Source: Trichaptum fuscoviolaceum (Eukaryota > Basidiomycota > Agaricomycetes > Hymenochaetales > Trichaptaceae). From it: a stretch of DNA of 64,000 bases. Below, piece after piece: positions 23,352 to 35,543 of the stretch. The stretch spans positions 2,257,671 through 2,321,670 of the forward strand of contig CAJSYZ010000002.1 in the NCBI GenBank assembly GCA_910574455.1. Reading direction: 5' to 3'. The notes under the pieces were generated by a model. It was not told the DNA's origin and searched no databases. It was given only the letters and a program-made list of their open reading frames with translations. Position numbers and translations under genes: made by a program. Each line of letters begins with the position of its first letter. The stretch's first letter is position 1.

Positions 23352-24811
23352 TCAGGTATCGTCGTCGTTGTCGTCTTTGACATCTCCGAGGGCAGAGACG
23401 TGCAGGCGTAGTCCGTCATACGCTGGGCGAACAAATTGAGCTCGGCCCTCGCCAATCAGCTTGAGGCCAGCGAGGACATTTTCAGAAGAATTGAACAAGC
23501 TCCGTCTTTCGGGATTTCCGATGACGCTGAGAATTTCCGTGTATTCCTCGTGCGAGATTTCATGTCCGAACCCTGTCAGATAGCTTCGCCTTGCACCGAG
23601 CCGACGAACACAAGCAGCCGCCTGTTGTAGCCCGAAATGCGAGGTGTGTGGAGTAAGGCGTAAGCAGTCCACAACGAAGACCGGGATTGCGTCCGTTTGA
23701 GACTTTGGCTTTAGCACCATAGACCAGACATCTTCAGGTATGTACGAGGCGTCGGATATGTATATTATAGCCTCTTCAATTTTGAAACCAAAGCATAGGA
23801 GTGGATTCACTTTCGGGGCGGATGCAGATACTTGGATATGACTGATCTGGTCATGGGCAAGTGGTGGCAAAGGAGATGATCGACCAAAGATCGGCGTTGA
23901 TGGGCCCGAATAGCTTGGAGTAGGTAGATTTCCTGGTGGTGGGCTTTTGCTGAATATGCGACCATGATGAACTTCAAACAAACGCGATCAATAGTGATAC
24001 TCAACTACACTAGCGACCAAAATCTTACCTGCAAATGGGGTAATTTTTACGCCCGTTTCACCAACCACAAATGGCACTCTGTCGTCTATGATATGCCATC
24101 TGAATTCGGGAACCTGATGCCACTGCCGGTCAGATCACGTCCCATCTACAATTGCATCCTGAACTCACATCACCTCCACCAGACGCAAATTCTTTAGCAA
24201 CAAGATAAGGAAAGGCCCTTTGCACCTCAACAAATGTCGTCTGAGAACAGTATATGTCAACATGTGGTTGGATGCATCCATTTAACGTCCAGCCTACGAT
24301 AAATTTAGTAAAGACTTCCTTATAACGGTTTTGACTAACCTCGTAGGTCATCAAGGCCATTCATTGCTGTCCTGAAGTCAGCCAACGAGCCACATCTCGA
24401 GTTATTAGAACACTTACCATCTGCATGGGCGTGTGTGATGAGAACAGCGTCGATTTTTCTCAGCCCATACTTAGGAAACCATTCTAATGCTGCAGCTTGG
24501 AAATTCTTCCCTACGTCAATGACTATGGTCCTGCATGAACGACTGTTAGGTTGCCTGAACTGTGCTACAAACGCTGATACAACTCACGCATCATCCCCTT
24601 CCCGACGTCTGACTCGAAGGAGTGCACTCGTATTCCTTCTTATGTTCTTCTTTCCCTCAGGTTGCAAGGTCGATAAGCACGTCTTGCACGGCGGGTCGTC
24701 AGGTGGTGCAGTGAGGCATTCGATATGGGGGAGGCTTGAGGAGGTGCCAGTGCCAAGGAATATGAACTCATAGGAGGGTCTGCTGTCTGCGTGGTCTGAC
24801 TCGACTGGCAT
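23352..24811 (-). CDS. Metallo-beta-lactamase-fold hydrolase (PhnP/Lactamase_B_2-like)
   Basis: ATG at 24811-24809 (MPVESDHADS), stop TGA at 23354-23352. The N-terminal strand EFIFLGTGTSSSLPHIECL is typical of the phosphoribosyl cyclic phosphodiesterase/RNase Z-like branch. A CX2C pair is seen in PPCKTCLSTL. The metal motif reads VLITHAHADAMNGLDDLR (about 24440), i.e. HxHxD with Ala where the last His of HxHxDH stands. Further likely ligands are the His in FAVHHGRIF and, downstream, the Asp in YISDASYIPEDVW and the His in SHFGLQQAAACV region. The tail ends in an acidic run. Fungal homologues of this HAHADA type are common and uncharacterised, so no substrate is claimed. Five short introns are present. 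Confidence 0.85.
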
Positions 24812-25618
24812 CGCTGGGAGTATGTGCGGCTGGGAGTGAAGAAGTGCTGCCGAGGAGGCGTTGAGTTAGCCTGGCTGGCCCTGCCTCCTTCAGCTTTTAT
24901 AGTTACACACGTTACGGGGTGGACGGCAATGGCACTTGAGGCAGTCAGCACACCTCGACACCTCCTTTTCATCCGCACCCGTGCTTCCTCATCTCATCCT
25001 TAGCAAGTATTATCTCATTCTCACCGAATATTCAAACTGACGCCGAAATCGAACTGTCACAGGTAGTAGATGCTGGGGCTGGGGAAGCAAAAATCGTTTT
25101 CGCGGAAAACAGCTAAAACGATTCGAGAATTTTTTTTCTGTAGAATAAACCTTGAAGCGCGCGGACGTTATAAAAGCAATGTTGCTTTGGAGGGTTGCAG
25201 CTCGCGAGAGCATCGCACTTGCGTATGAGGCGCAGAACGGAGGCCCTCCGAGAGTCATCTATTTTTCAGGTTGATAACTGAGAAGTGGCTAGGCTATAGT
25301 AAGGAAAGTCAGGACCGCCACGGACTTTGCGGTACTACGAAATTGCCACGCGACCAATACTATAAGTATTGGTTTTTGGATATTCTATGAGAATTTCTAC
25401 CCATACAATACGCTTCAAAAACTTCACTTTTCGCCGCGGAAACCCCACAGCAACTTTCGTAATCCCTGTGATTTGCAAGTTACTGACCACACAAGTAGGC
25501 AACCATACAAGAAGGTGCGATCATTACTCCTACGCGCCGCTAGAACACACATGCCCGTAATGCCAACGAACATCCACATTGATTCCGAGCTTCATTCAGC
25601 AAATCCGATTTCACGATA
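24812..25618. other. Intergenic region between metallo-hydrolase and DRG2
   Basis: 807 bp. I see no convincing gene. It contains the inverted repeat described separately at 25353-25373 and a T-run near 25130. Short open frames on both strands have no family features or splice support. Confidence 0.5.
25353..25373. repeat. Short perfect inverted repeat
   Basis: ACCAATAC and GTATTGGT, 8-bp arms around TATAA. Could be a dimeric protein-binding site or chance. It lies about 540 bp upstream of the metallo-hydrolase start. Confidence 0.5.
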
Positions 25619-25631
25619 CTATTTCGTGAAA
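25609..25631. repeat. Inverted repeat overlapping the DRG2 stop codon
   Basis: TTTCACGA and TCGTGAAA, 8-bp arms with a 7-nt spacer. It spans the last codons and TAG (25619-25621) of the minus-strand DRG2 gene and would form a small hairpin in its mRNA. Confidence 0.45.
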
Positions 25632-27845
25632 ACTACGCGAAAGGCTCAGCAAAATGAGAAAGCAACAGCATTGAACATACGACGAAGAGAAGAGAAGAGC
25701 TCACTTGAAACAACATCATCGTCTTGCACTTGGTGATTGAGTCCCACCTTCTGCGCATGTGGGGAGAATTTAGAGGATTTACCCTGTAAACTTAGATCAG
25801 TCAAGGTACCCGCTCTAAATGGCCCGTAATTCAGATCGTATGCACTGACCCTAGAGAGACACGTAATTAGAAATGCGAGTAATAAAGAGCCAACATAAAC
25901 CCATGAGAGCTTACCATACGAGCGCATAACGGAAGTTCGCTGCCAAAGATCGATGGATGCCATGGCAGACATCCTAGGCAATATGAAACGCATCAATGTA
26001 CTTCTTCGTAATCGCCATTGGCCTTAAGACCGCCGAAATGCATCCTCACCTCAATGGTAGCGCCTGTCCGTAAGCAAATTGGGTCCGACAAGTCAGGATG
26101 TGCGCCTCTCTTTTTCGTGTATACTTTCACAAGCCCGAGGTACTCCCACATCCTCACGAGCAAGTAATCTAGGCTGTAAGTCCATGAAATCAAATTATTG
26201 ATATGCATTGCAGAAAAGGCAAACGAACTTCAGGTCCATCTCACAGCTAATTACTGCAGTATGATCCTCACGAGCTAGTTTGTCTATTTGTTCGAGGCTT
26301 ATTGAGTCGATCTTGTTATACACGTCTTTAAAATAAATTGATAAGACAGCGTGAACACAACATTGCTGAACTTGAACTTACATAAACACGGTATATATTT
26401 TCGGGTTCCTTCACAGACATGTCAACATATAGATTCAGGTGTACAAAAGGAGAAGGAAAAAACAACAACCGATTAGAACGTCGATGAATTCGTCGGTAGT
26501 AATCTGTTAGCCGTGAGTACTAGTAATGATTACCAGGGATAAGAGGTGAAACAAACATCTTCGCGAATCATCACGTCGCAGTTGTGAATCTTGTCTACAG
26601 CGGAGAGATCAGCTCGATCATTCAGCGACAATATAGAACACATACAGCCCGCCAGAATTGTGCGAATCGTCTTCTCGTCTGTCTTTGTCAGTTTCACTGT
26701 GGCGTTCAGCTGCATACGATTTGTCGGCCAATGACGATTAACACAAAGCAGAGGAACTGACAGTGATCTACCCAAGATATTCAACGTTCAGTGGAGATAG
26801 TTCAGAAGACTTCAGCTGAGTACTCACTCCACCTGTAGTCTTCTTCTTGAATACTACGTCCGGTCTTTGCTTGTTCAGACGGATTCCTACCGCGTCTAAC
26901 TCGATTTCAAGTAATCTACGTTGTTCCGCAGATTTTGTCGCATCGAGCATCATTATAATAAGATCAGCCGTTTTCGCAACTATAACGCGCCAGATAAATC
27001 TTGGAAAAGCCGGCAAACTCGAGTATGCTTGCCTGCCACTACTTGACGACCCCTTCCTCGACCTGAAAACGATTTACATATGTCATGCGCAAAAATGAGT
27101 ACAAGCAGACGGCGATCATACCCTGACTGGCGCCTTCAACGATTCCGGGAAGATCAAGTAGCTGTATCCGTGCGCCGGAATATTCTATCACTCCAGGGAT
27201 CGCCTATATTGGACCCCAATTAAGTATCACGTCAGGGGTCAGACGATACACCTGGTTCAATACCGTCAGTGTGGTGAACTCGTACGCCGCAGCTTCGGAT
27301 TCCGTATGTGTCATTTTGCTCAGGAATGTTGACTGAATAAAATATGAGTCCTTATCAACCATTCAAACACAATTACAAAAGAATACCTTTCCAACAGAAG
27401 GGAATCCTATCAGAGCTACACGGGCATCTCCCGATTTCTGTACGTCAAATCCTGTACCTGCTCCTCCAGACTTGGAGGTGGGCTCAAGCAACTCAGCACG
27501 ATAGCGCGCCAGCTTGGCCTTTAAAAGGCCAAGGTGATATTCTGTTGCCTGCAGAATAGCACATACAATTCAGCATAGAAGGTCATAACTTATACTATGT
27601 TTTTCCTTAGCGCACCTTATTCTTCTGTGCTACAGGTGCCGATTGAAAATGTCATTGATGCAAAGCAGATAAACGAACTCACTCCGCGCCATCTCCTCTG
27701 TTTGTCGGGCTTAAGAAATACATTTCCTTGCAAAATGTTGCTAACTTGAACGCACCCTCAATCGCTTTAATCTGAAGTGAGGTTCGGTCATAACGACTTG
27801 GCTACGGGCAAAACCAGGAAAAAATACCTTTTCTATGATACCCAT
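25619..27845 (-). CDS. RBG2: DRG2/RBG2, developmentally regulated GTP-binding protein
   Basis: Translation-associated GTPase of the Obg/DRG class; yeast Rbg2 works with Gir2. ATG at 27845-27843 (MGIIEK), then very small exons spell IKAIEEMARTQKNK and [21 protein letters not shown]1 reads [10 protein letters not shown], and the switch/G3 region reads YEFTTLT then [36 protein letters not shown] and [21 protein letters not shown] follow, then the TGS-domain end ([43 protein letters not shown]). The last intron leads to IFTK and stop TAG at 25621-25619. MGI at the start and [14 protein letters not shown] assign it to DRG2 rather than DRG1. About eleven introns are present. It is divergent from the MAPKKK gene across 232 bp. 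Confidence 0.95.
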
Positions 27846-28077
27846 ATTGTCTGCTTATATCCAACTATGTCCTGTGCCTGTTTTATACCTGCTATAGTTA
27901 TCCAAAATTTTACTAGCTATGGAGCGAAGTAACAATTGAAGGTCAACTTCGCAGCCTGAGTGGGTCGTACTTACTATACTACGTGAGGGCTGGCACGTGC
28001 GTAGGTACTAGTAGTAGTATGACGTTGGGAGCACTGGCAGTAAATCACTACAGTAGTTCAAATGTCCTTCCGCCACC
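27846..28077. promoter_or_regulatory. Compact divergent promoter, DRG2 / SSK2
   Basis: 232 bp between ATG 27845 (minus) and ATG 28078 (plus), so both promoters must overlap. The plus-strand start has an ideal gccaccATG context. No TATA box is evident. Confidence 0.6.
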
Positions 28078-31000
28078 ATGCGCAGGCACGTCCCATCGTT
28101 ATTCCCCCATCCTGAGCAGTCCAGCATCGGTGACGAAGACGAAGACGGGATTGACGGTAACTCGGCGCAGTGGTCAAATCTACAGCAGTCCTTCAACGCG
28201 ACACCTGGGATGTCGCTGAAAGCTAGGTTTAAACAGCGTTCACCAACAAACTTCCTAGCATCACCCTCCGGACGAAATACTGCCAACTTCGACACTTTCA
28301 ACACATTCTCAGCACCTTCAAACTCAGATGTCTACTCCCAGTTTGTCAAGCGATATCGCAGTCGTCCTCAGTCTCTCCATGACGCGTTAGATGACCCGGA
28401 GAGCTCGGTTTACCGTGGCGGTCCTGTTTTCGTAGATGATGATAGCGACGAAGATCGACCGGGAAGCTCTCAGGGCCTTGGTGGAAGAGATCGCTATTTC
28501 TCTCCATCAATGGAGGATGAAACAATTGAGCCCATGACTGTTGAAGAGCGTGAACGCCTGGAATGGCAGAGCATGTTGGCGTCAGTCCTCGATGGCGATG
28601 TCCTGAGGTCGGAGAAGAGCCGTATACAAGTCGCACTCCAAAATTCGTCAGAAGGTGAAAACAGTAGGCATCTTGATATATGGCTTGGATTGCGGGCAAA
28701 ACTTCGTGGGCGCACTGTCGAAGAGGAGCGCAAGATACTGGATGAACGCAAGTTACATTTGGTCGATCGTGTAATCAACGAAGTACTGCAATTCAGAGTG
28801 GTTGATGGTCCCGAAGCACCACCAGCTTATCATCAGGTCAATGTCATACTTCAGCATCTGGACAAAATACAATCGTTCTACCCCCATTTAAAAGCATTAT
28901 ATCTTGACAAGCCTGCAGCGACAAGCAAAGACTTCGAGGCGCGGTGCGACGCACTTACTACATGGTCAACTGTCCGTTCAACCCTCAGACAACAGATCAA
29001 TGTCCTACGCAAGTGGACTGGAAGTGAGACTCTTGATGTCACAGCGCATTCCACGAGTCCCGAACACGGTACGTGAAACCATGTTGTTAAGCGAATGCCT
29101 TTCCTTGACTTGGACATGACATTAGATGGTTCTTCCTTCGTTGAACGCTTACACAAAGAAGAGACAATTCAGAGAACGTTTGAGAAAGGTTCATTGACAA
29201 CCGTTCATGCCACGATTGCTGCTGCACGAGATACACAAGTCAACCTTGCCCATACGTTCCAACTTCTTAACCTTCCCACATTCCAAGACGACTTGATCCA
29301 ACTTATCTCCTTCCCTACTCGCCTTGTCCATGCATCAATTCGCGTGCGACTTGACTATGCCTCCCGGGTCAAAGAACCAGATATCCTAATCATAGATCAG
29401 ATGCTTGAAGATTTGCGATTGTCGATAGGCCTAGCCTGCACATTAAAACGACAATACGAAGCCTTTTTACTACCTGATCCTGGAGGGAACTGGAATCTCC
29501 CCAATTGTATCAGCGATGATTACGATCAAGCCGTCTTGGATGCTCTTAATGAGTTCTTCAGGTTTATAAACTACAAACTGAAGAGTAGCAGCAAGGATAT
29601 ATACTTCAGGGAGACAGAAGTCTTAGAAGCTCAGTGGGCAACATTCAATGATGTTAGCCTGAGCATCCCTGGTGGTGCATCCTTAGTTGCTGAGCAAGTC
29701 TGGTAAGTATTCTCTATTTTAAAGCATTTCTGTGTGACGTTCTAATAGCGGCGCTCCCGAACAGTTCAATCACCCATAAATTGATGGTTCGAGCGACCAA
29801 TAATTTTCAGAGGCAGGTTCGCATACCACATCTTGGCCGGAGCAAAGAAAAACAAAAGGCTGTTTTCACGCCACCTCAAACCACCAGTAGCCCATCGAAT
29901 TTGCCCGGACTAGGGTTTGACTTCCAGAGAAGTATCTTGGATAGCAAGGGGAGGTTTATGTCAGGTGAACAGACGATCACTTGGTATGAGAAAGTACTAG
30001 AAAGCGTGAAGGCCCGATATCGGAAATTGCAGCGGTTTTCTCGGTAGGTATATCGCTTATTGATCAATTACTTAAAACTGAGGTGTTCTTCAGTGCTCTG
30101 TCTCAGAGATTTGGCAACGCTTCCGAATATTCACTGGAGAATGTGTCTATGGATGCATTTGTGGCGGCCTTGGTGGAGTCTGATCATTTTTTAGTATATA
30201 CACAATCGTTCGAGGAAGAAGGGACTTACATAGTTGCATCAAGAGGTCTCCGAGAGAAACCAGACACAATTCGACAGATACTACAAAACTCGTACCATGT
30301 CAAAGAACTCTGGACCGACGGTTATCGCAGTGTGAGGCGTACATCGTCGTCGGAGGTTGAAGACGAAGTTGAAGAGGTGGAGTACCAGTATGACGAATCG
30401 GTTTATTTGCTGATCTTGTCACCTCGCGTCCGCTTTCTGTGGAATGGCTTGGTACTGATGCTCCCGGTCTCGCATGTTGACTTCGAGCTAAAGGACAATC
30501 GTGCGCGACTCGTTGCGGACGGTCCTCACGCACGCTTGGTCATGGCCAAGGAGCAATTCGCAGACGCCTTCATGCCCGTCGGAGACGACGGCGAACCGCT
30601 TGAGCCGTACCTTGATCCACTCCCTTGCGTTGTCGAACTAATGGCTCATCTACCGTCTGTCAATCGTGAACTACGAAAAATTTCATACACTTCAAATCGC
30701 ATGGCTGAAGCAATTGTTGAGGCTGTAAATCACATTCGGAAGACCCTGCGAGGAGTTTCTAGCGGGCAGGAGCTCCTTGAAAGCTGGTTTGCCTTTGCCT
30801 CTGAGCACGGACAACACGCTCAAAAACACATGGATAGACCGTCATGGATGAAATTCAACCGCATGCTTATCCAACTAGCCATCTCTTGGGTTTCGTTCAT
30901 CTGTGATGAGTGCGAACCCGACGACCGAAGGACGTTCAGGTGGGCTGTCAGCGCACTCGAGTTTGCCTTGGTCCGGACAAGGCGAAACAATATCCTTCAC

Positions 31001-32621
31001 TTGCCAGACGAACAATTTGAGATGTTACGGCAGAAAGTGGCGAGTTGTATGACGCTTCTCATCAGTCATTTTGATATCCTCGGTGCTCGTTCGCAGCAAG
31101 TAGCGAAGAAGGAAAAGGAGAAGCTCGATGAAGGCCTCAGAATGATAGGACTGGATGCGAAAATTGCAGCGGAGAACGATGAGGATTTCTGGGATCCCTC
31201 AACTCCTGCTCCAGAGAGCTTGTACGAGGAAATAAGCTTCGCTAGCTTAGTGTCTTCTGGTGACCGAAGCCTTAGGAAGTTTAGAGAGGATGTCCTTGGC
31301 AGGCTAAGATATCTTGATGAAAAACGAGCGGGGATCGGTTCAGAACAGCACATCATTGGCAGGGTGCTTGACGATCAAAAGCCAGAAGATCGCTCCCTCA
31401 TGTTCCTTGCGTCAACATCATCAAACGTTTCTATCCGGTGGCAGCAAGGAAAGTTCATCGGCGCCGGAGCGTTTGGATCAGTATACACAGCCGTAAATCT
31501 TGACAATGGCTCGGTTATGGCAGTCAAGGAGATTCGCGTCCTAGACGTCACGAAAACACCTCACATCTATAAGCAGATCGAGGACGAACTACGCGTTATG
31601 GAAATGCTGCATCATCCAAACATTGTGGAATTCTATGGCATTGAGGTGCATCGCGACAAGGTCTACATCTTCGAGGAATATTGCGAAGGAGGTAGTCTTG
31701 CCTCTAACCTTGAAGTAGGGCGTATAGCGGATGAGAGTGTTATACAGATGTACGCTATGCAGATGCTCGAGGGACTACAATACCTCCATTCCAGAGGAAT
31801 TATTCATCGAGATATCAAACCCGATAGTGAGTTTCCAAACAAACGCTTTCACCTGTGCGTATTTATAACAAACACTTTTTAGACATACTCTTGGATCATA
31901 ACGGTCTTCTCAAGTTCGTGGACTTTGGAGCTGCAAAGGTCATCGCAAAGAGCACTCGAACGTTGCATCGTTCAAGGGTAGCTAACAGCGGTGGTGTATC
32001 CTTAAATCTTTCTGGTCTTCCAGCTGCGGGCGAGGGCGGCCTTAATCGCAATTCGCTGACTGGAACTCCCATGTATATGTCCCCCGAGGTGATCAAGAAC
32101 GACATACATGGCCGCCATGGAGCTATGGATATCTGGTCTATGGGCTGCGTTCTCTTGGAATGCGCGACTGGTCGCAAGCCTTGGAGCAACCTTGACAATG
32201 AATGGTAAATCCCTCCATTGTATTATTTCCAGTCTCAATTTGATCCATTTCTTGTAGGGCCATTATGTTTCACATAGGTGTAGCAACCCAGCATCCTCCA
32301 CTTCCTGATGCCAACGAACTCAGTGAACTGGGAACCAATTTCATCAAGAAATGTCTCACAGTCGATGCCGTACTCCGCCCGACAGCCTCTGAACTCATGA
32401 ACCACCCTTGGATGGTACAATTCATGGACACACTTCGAAGCTATGAAGAGGAAGAGTTAGCAACCAGCCCCCCTCTGGAAATTCCATCGGAGCAGGACTT
32501 CGAAGGTGCTAGTGTCGCACGACAGGCGGCAATTCTCAGGGAGAAAGAAGTCGAAGCTATTAACATGGACTCGCCCCAGTCTGCCTCGCCTGGAACCGAA
32601 AGCAGTGCATCGACCGCCTAA
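28078..32621 (+). CDS. SSK2: SSK2/SSK22-type MAP kinase kinase kinase (HOG/stress MAPK pathway; Wis4/Win1 in fission yeast)
   Basis: MAPKKK receiving signal from the Ssk1/Mcs4 response regulator and phosphorylating the Pbs2-type MAPKK. ATG 28078 in a gccaccATG context; stop TAA 32619-32621. Six exons give about 1,425 residues. The long N-terminal regulatory part includes the family block EDETIEPMTVEERERLEWQ, then SMLASVLDGDVLRSEK, and YRSRPQSLHDALDD. The kinase domain (about residues 1065-1345) has the glycine loop GKFIGAGAFGSVYTAV, VAIK-type MAVKEIRV, HRDIKPDN (split by the intron after CCCGAT at about 31828), DFGAAK, the activation segment GTPMYMSPEVI and DIWSMGCVLLECATG. All catalytic residues are present. 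The C-terminal extension is acidic and Ser-rich. Exon lengths up to 1.7 kb are unusual in this intron-rich window. Confidence 0.96.
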
Positions 32622-32902
32622 TTATGACATTATAGTTTCTTTCTTGTGGCTAGATAGCACTACCCCCTCCCCCCTTTCTGCTTACAGTCCTTTCTCTTCT
32701 CTAGTGTTTTCAACAGCTCTCGATACACGCATTTATGTATAATAATAGTTGCAAGCATCATGATTATTTTACCGAATGTCCCTTAATGCAAGAGAATGAA
32801 CGAAAATTGTATACTAAGAAAGCAAAGTCACCACGCAGTGGCGAAAGCAGCACATACAAAAATGAAAAGAGGTGAGTGCGTCAGAAGGAAAGTGAAAAGC
32901 GA

Positions 32903-34825
32903 TTACTCGATAACCCAGCGCCTGGAGCGGTCGGAAGCAGTACTCCCACCACTGGAAGTGCTGCGAACGGACCCAGATGATTTATGAGTCTTGAAGGTCT
33001 GTGCACTTCCGTCGCTCCTGAAACTAGAGTAGCTCCTCTGACTACCGTTCGACAGTTGACGTGATAGCTGAGTGGGATTGAGATACACGGCCGAGTTCGT
33101 TGGTGATGCAATGCTATTAGCATACGTCTCCTTCGAGTATGTCGTGCCCGACATGAGCGAAGGTGGAGGAGGTTGAGGCTCGAATGGCAATATCGACGGA
33201 TTAGTAAACCGGGGACCGACGCGCGGAGGTCCGAACTTCATTTGACTTGGCACCGGCACTTCGTCACCTTTCCCAAATGCGGCCGAGAAGGTGGGCAGCG
33301 CGCGATTAGTCGGGAACTCGACCTTCTCATCATCATACTCATACTCTTGTTCTTCCTGATAGTCTGGAAGAGGTTCCTGAGCGTTGACTAGATGAAAAAA
33401 GCAACGTTAGCATCCAATAGTAGAGACTATTGCGGATAATTGTGGCTCACGATAGCGAGATAGACCCTTGCCGAAGTTCATGCGACACATGATGCCGATT
33501 ACAAAGGTAATTAAGGTCAAGAGCACTGACGCGGAGGTAATTATCGAGAAGAACCTCCAAAGCTTGAACGTCCAGCGGAAACTCGTTGACGCAAACATCG
33601 CGCCCCATCCACAAAGATACAGGAAGGACATGATGAGGAATAGCAACATCGGGATCCTGAACTCGCGGCGGACAGAAATCCATCCCTAGATTCGAAGTCA
33701 AAAGTCGACTCTAATAGAGAAAAAGAGCTGAAACATACGAGAATAAGCCACGGTACCAGAAGCTTAAAAAGAAATCTGTGAGTAAAACCCATGTGGATTC
33801 TATTTGAATACGAGAGAACTCACAAGGAGGACCGTGATCATGAGTCCTTTGTAGACAGACGAGAGGCTAGCCAGATGTCCGACTGCTCCATTGAAGAGCT
33901 GATCAATCCAGATTCCGATGGAAGCAACGATGAAGAACAGCGACAGTTGGATGGCAATCGACAGCATTAGAACAAGCATGTAAACACGGTTGATCGTGCG
34001 CGATGCGCCGACACGCTTGAAGGTTTGCCATCCGAAGGACTAAAATATTTTTCAAGGTTAGCTGGAAACAACACTGAGATTAGTTCCTTAAAGACCTTTA
34101 TGAGTCTCCACGAGAGGAAGGCAGATATGAGAAGAGAAAGAGCATTCAACGCTAGACCCGGGATCTCAGCGTTAGCACGTTCCTTCCAATACGTCGGCAA
34201 CAAATTGACTCCACACGCTCCCTCCGTAGTCAAACGACTAAATTGTCGATGGAAGTCTGCTGTGTGAACAATTTGAAAGGCGGCCCAAGCAGTAGCACCA
34301 ACATGAGTGAGCAAGGATGTGACACTAAGAAAAACAACTCGTTAGAGGCCAAATTTGACAAAAGTGCGCTTAAGTAGGCTTACATATGAGGGACTGATTC
34401 GTTCAACAACTGGCAGGAAAAATTGTCAAATTTCGTGCCTAGTGTCTATAAAATAACAAGAGCTTACTGCGACGATGGACATGCCCAACACCCAGATCTG
34501 GAACAAAATGAAAGTGATGTCCTCACGCTTCGTATTGTTCAGCCTTTGATAATGGGTCAGAGACTTGAGATTGTGACATTAACTAAAGATAACTCACGTT
34601 TCCACCGGGTAATTGAGTGTGAAGAGACATCGTTGGCTCAAAGAAATGGTCTGGTTCTTCCACCCAAACCCATCGACATTAACCGTTGTTGAACCATTGA
34701 TAACCACAGCAGAGATCTGCAACCCCACTAAATCGTTTCTCGCATACAGCGACCTCTTTTCATCATGCTTATGTTCCTCCTCCTCTCCCGCCTTTAGTAC
34801 CTTGGTATTCTCCTCCTCGTCGTCG

Positions 34826-34857
<32 letters not shown>

Positions 34858-35543
34858 CTATTGCGAAATGTCAGTCGAAATAGCTCTTAAGTAATTGACT
34901 AGTGACATACATGATTTCCGTTTGCGACGACTGTGGTAAACGGTGTAGGCGAGGAGGAGGACGCCTGTGACTTGGCAATAGTAGCTGGAGTTGTAAAGTG
35001 TGTTATTGTTACAGTCGAAACAGCATCAACTTGCTGAGGAGGAGTGATTGAAGAGGGTGAACTTGTCAGGGTGCTCGAAGCAGGCGAGGAGACAGAAGAA
35101 GGGTAATTGATAGCGGAGCTCGAGCTCGGACTTGAGGACGCTGCCAGATCGCTTTGAGGGGTAGAGCCGTTTTGGGTACTATTTGCGCTCCATACGACTT
35201 GACATGTTTTCGTGGAGAAAGAAGAGGGAATCTCCTCGCAGAAGCGTAAATCATTGGGACCCATAACAGCAAATCCGGGATCGAATGCATTTCCTTGCGT
35301 TACGAGCTTCCACAGGAAGTTTGCGGCCTCAGCATTGCTTGTGAACGCTTGTGCTTGTAGTACAACTTGCACAATACAATGGAGCACGGAAAATATGAAG
35401 TAGAATTTGGTGATACGGGAAAGTGTGACGCGCTCCCACTGTCAAAAGTACAATGAGACTGATTCTAAACTTCACATGCACATGCATAGACTCACAAATA
35501 GCGTAAGCTGAGCAGGAAGGTGCATGTTTGCTAGTAATTTCAT
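32903..35543 (-). CDS. Conserved-looking multi-pass membrane protein of unknown function with Asp/Glu-rich segment
   Basis: I do not recognise a named family. ATG at 35543-35541 (MKLLANMHLPAQLTLF), stop TAA at 32905-32903. A first hydrophobic segment (KFYFIFSVLHCIVQVVLQA) precedes a lumenal/extracellular region with LRFCEEIPSSFSTKTCQVVW. A Ser/Thr/Pro-rich stretch follows, then an acidic run of about 13 Asp and 3 Glu encoded by the triplet repeat at 34800-34860. Later come NDLVGLQISAVVINGSTT and several more transmembrane segments: FILFQIWVLGMSIVALLN, GLALNALSLLISAFLSWRLI, MLVLMLSIAIQLSLFFIVA, GLMITVLLLLF and LLFLIMSFLYLCGWG. A cytoplasmic tail rich in Ser and Pro ends DRSRRWVIE. Six or more membrane passes are predicted by eye. 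A likely 5' UTR intron lies at 35557-35609. Confidence 0.75.
34800..34860. repeat. Coding trinucleotide repeat (GAC/GAT on minus strand)
   Basis: Plus strand shows repeated cctcctc, cgtcgtcgt and catcgt units. On the minus strand, in the frame of the membrane protein, they encode Asp then Glu. It is likely length-polymorphic between strains. Confidence 0.85.

Noticed and set aside
25010..25258. Minus-strand 82-codon open frame upstream of the metallo-hydrolase
   Set aside because: No family features, no convincing start context or splice sites.
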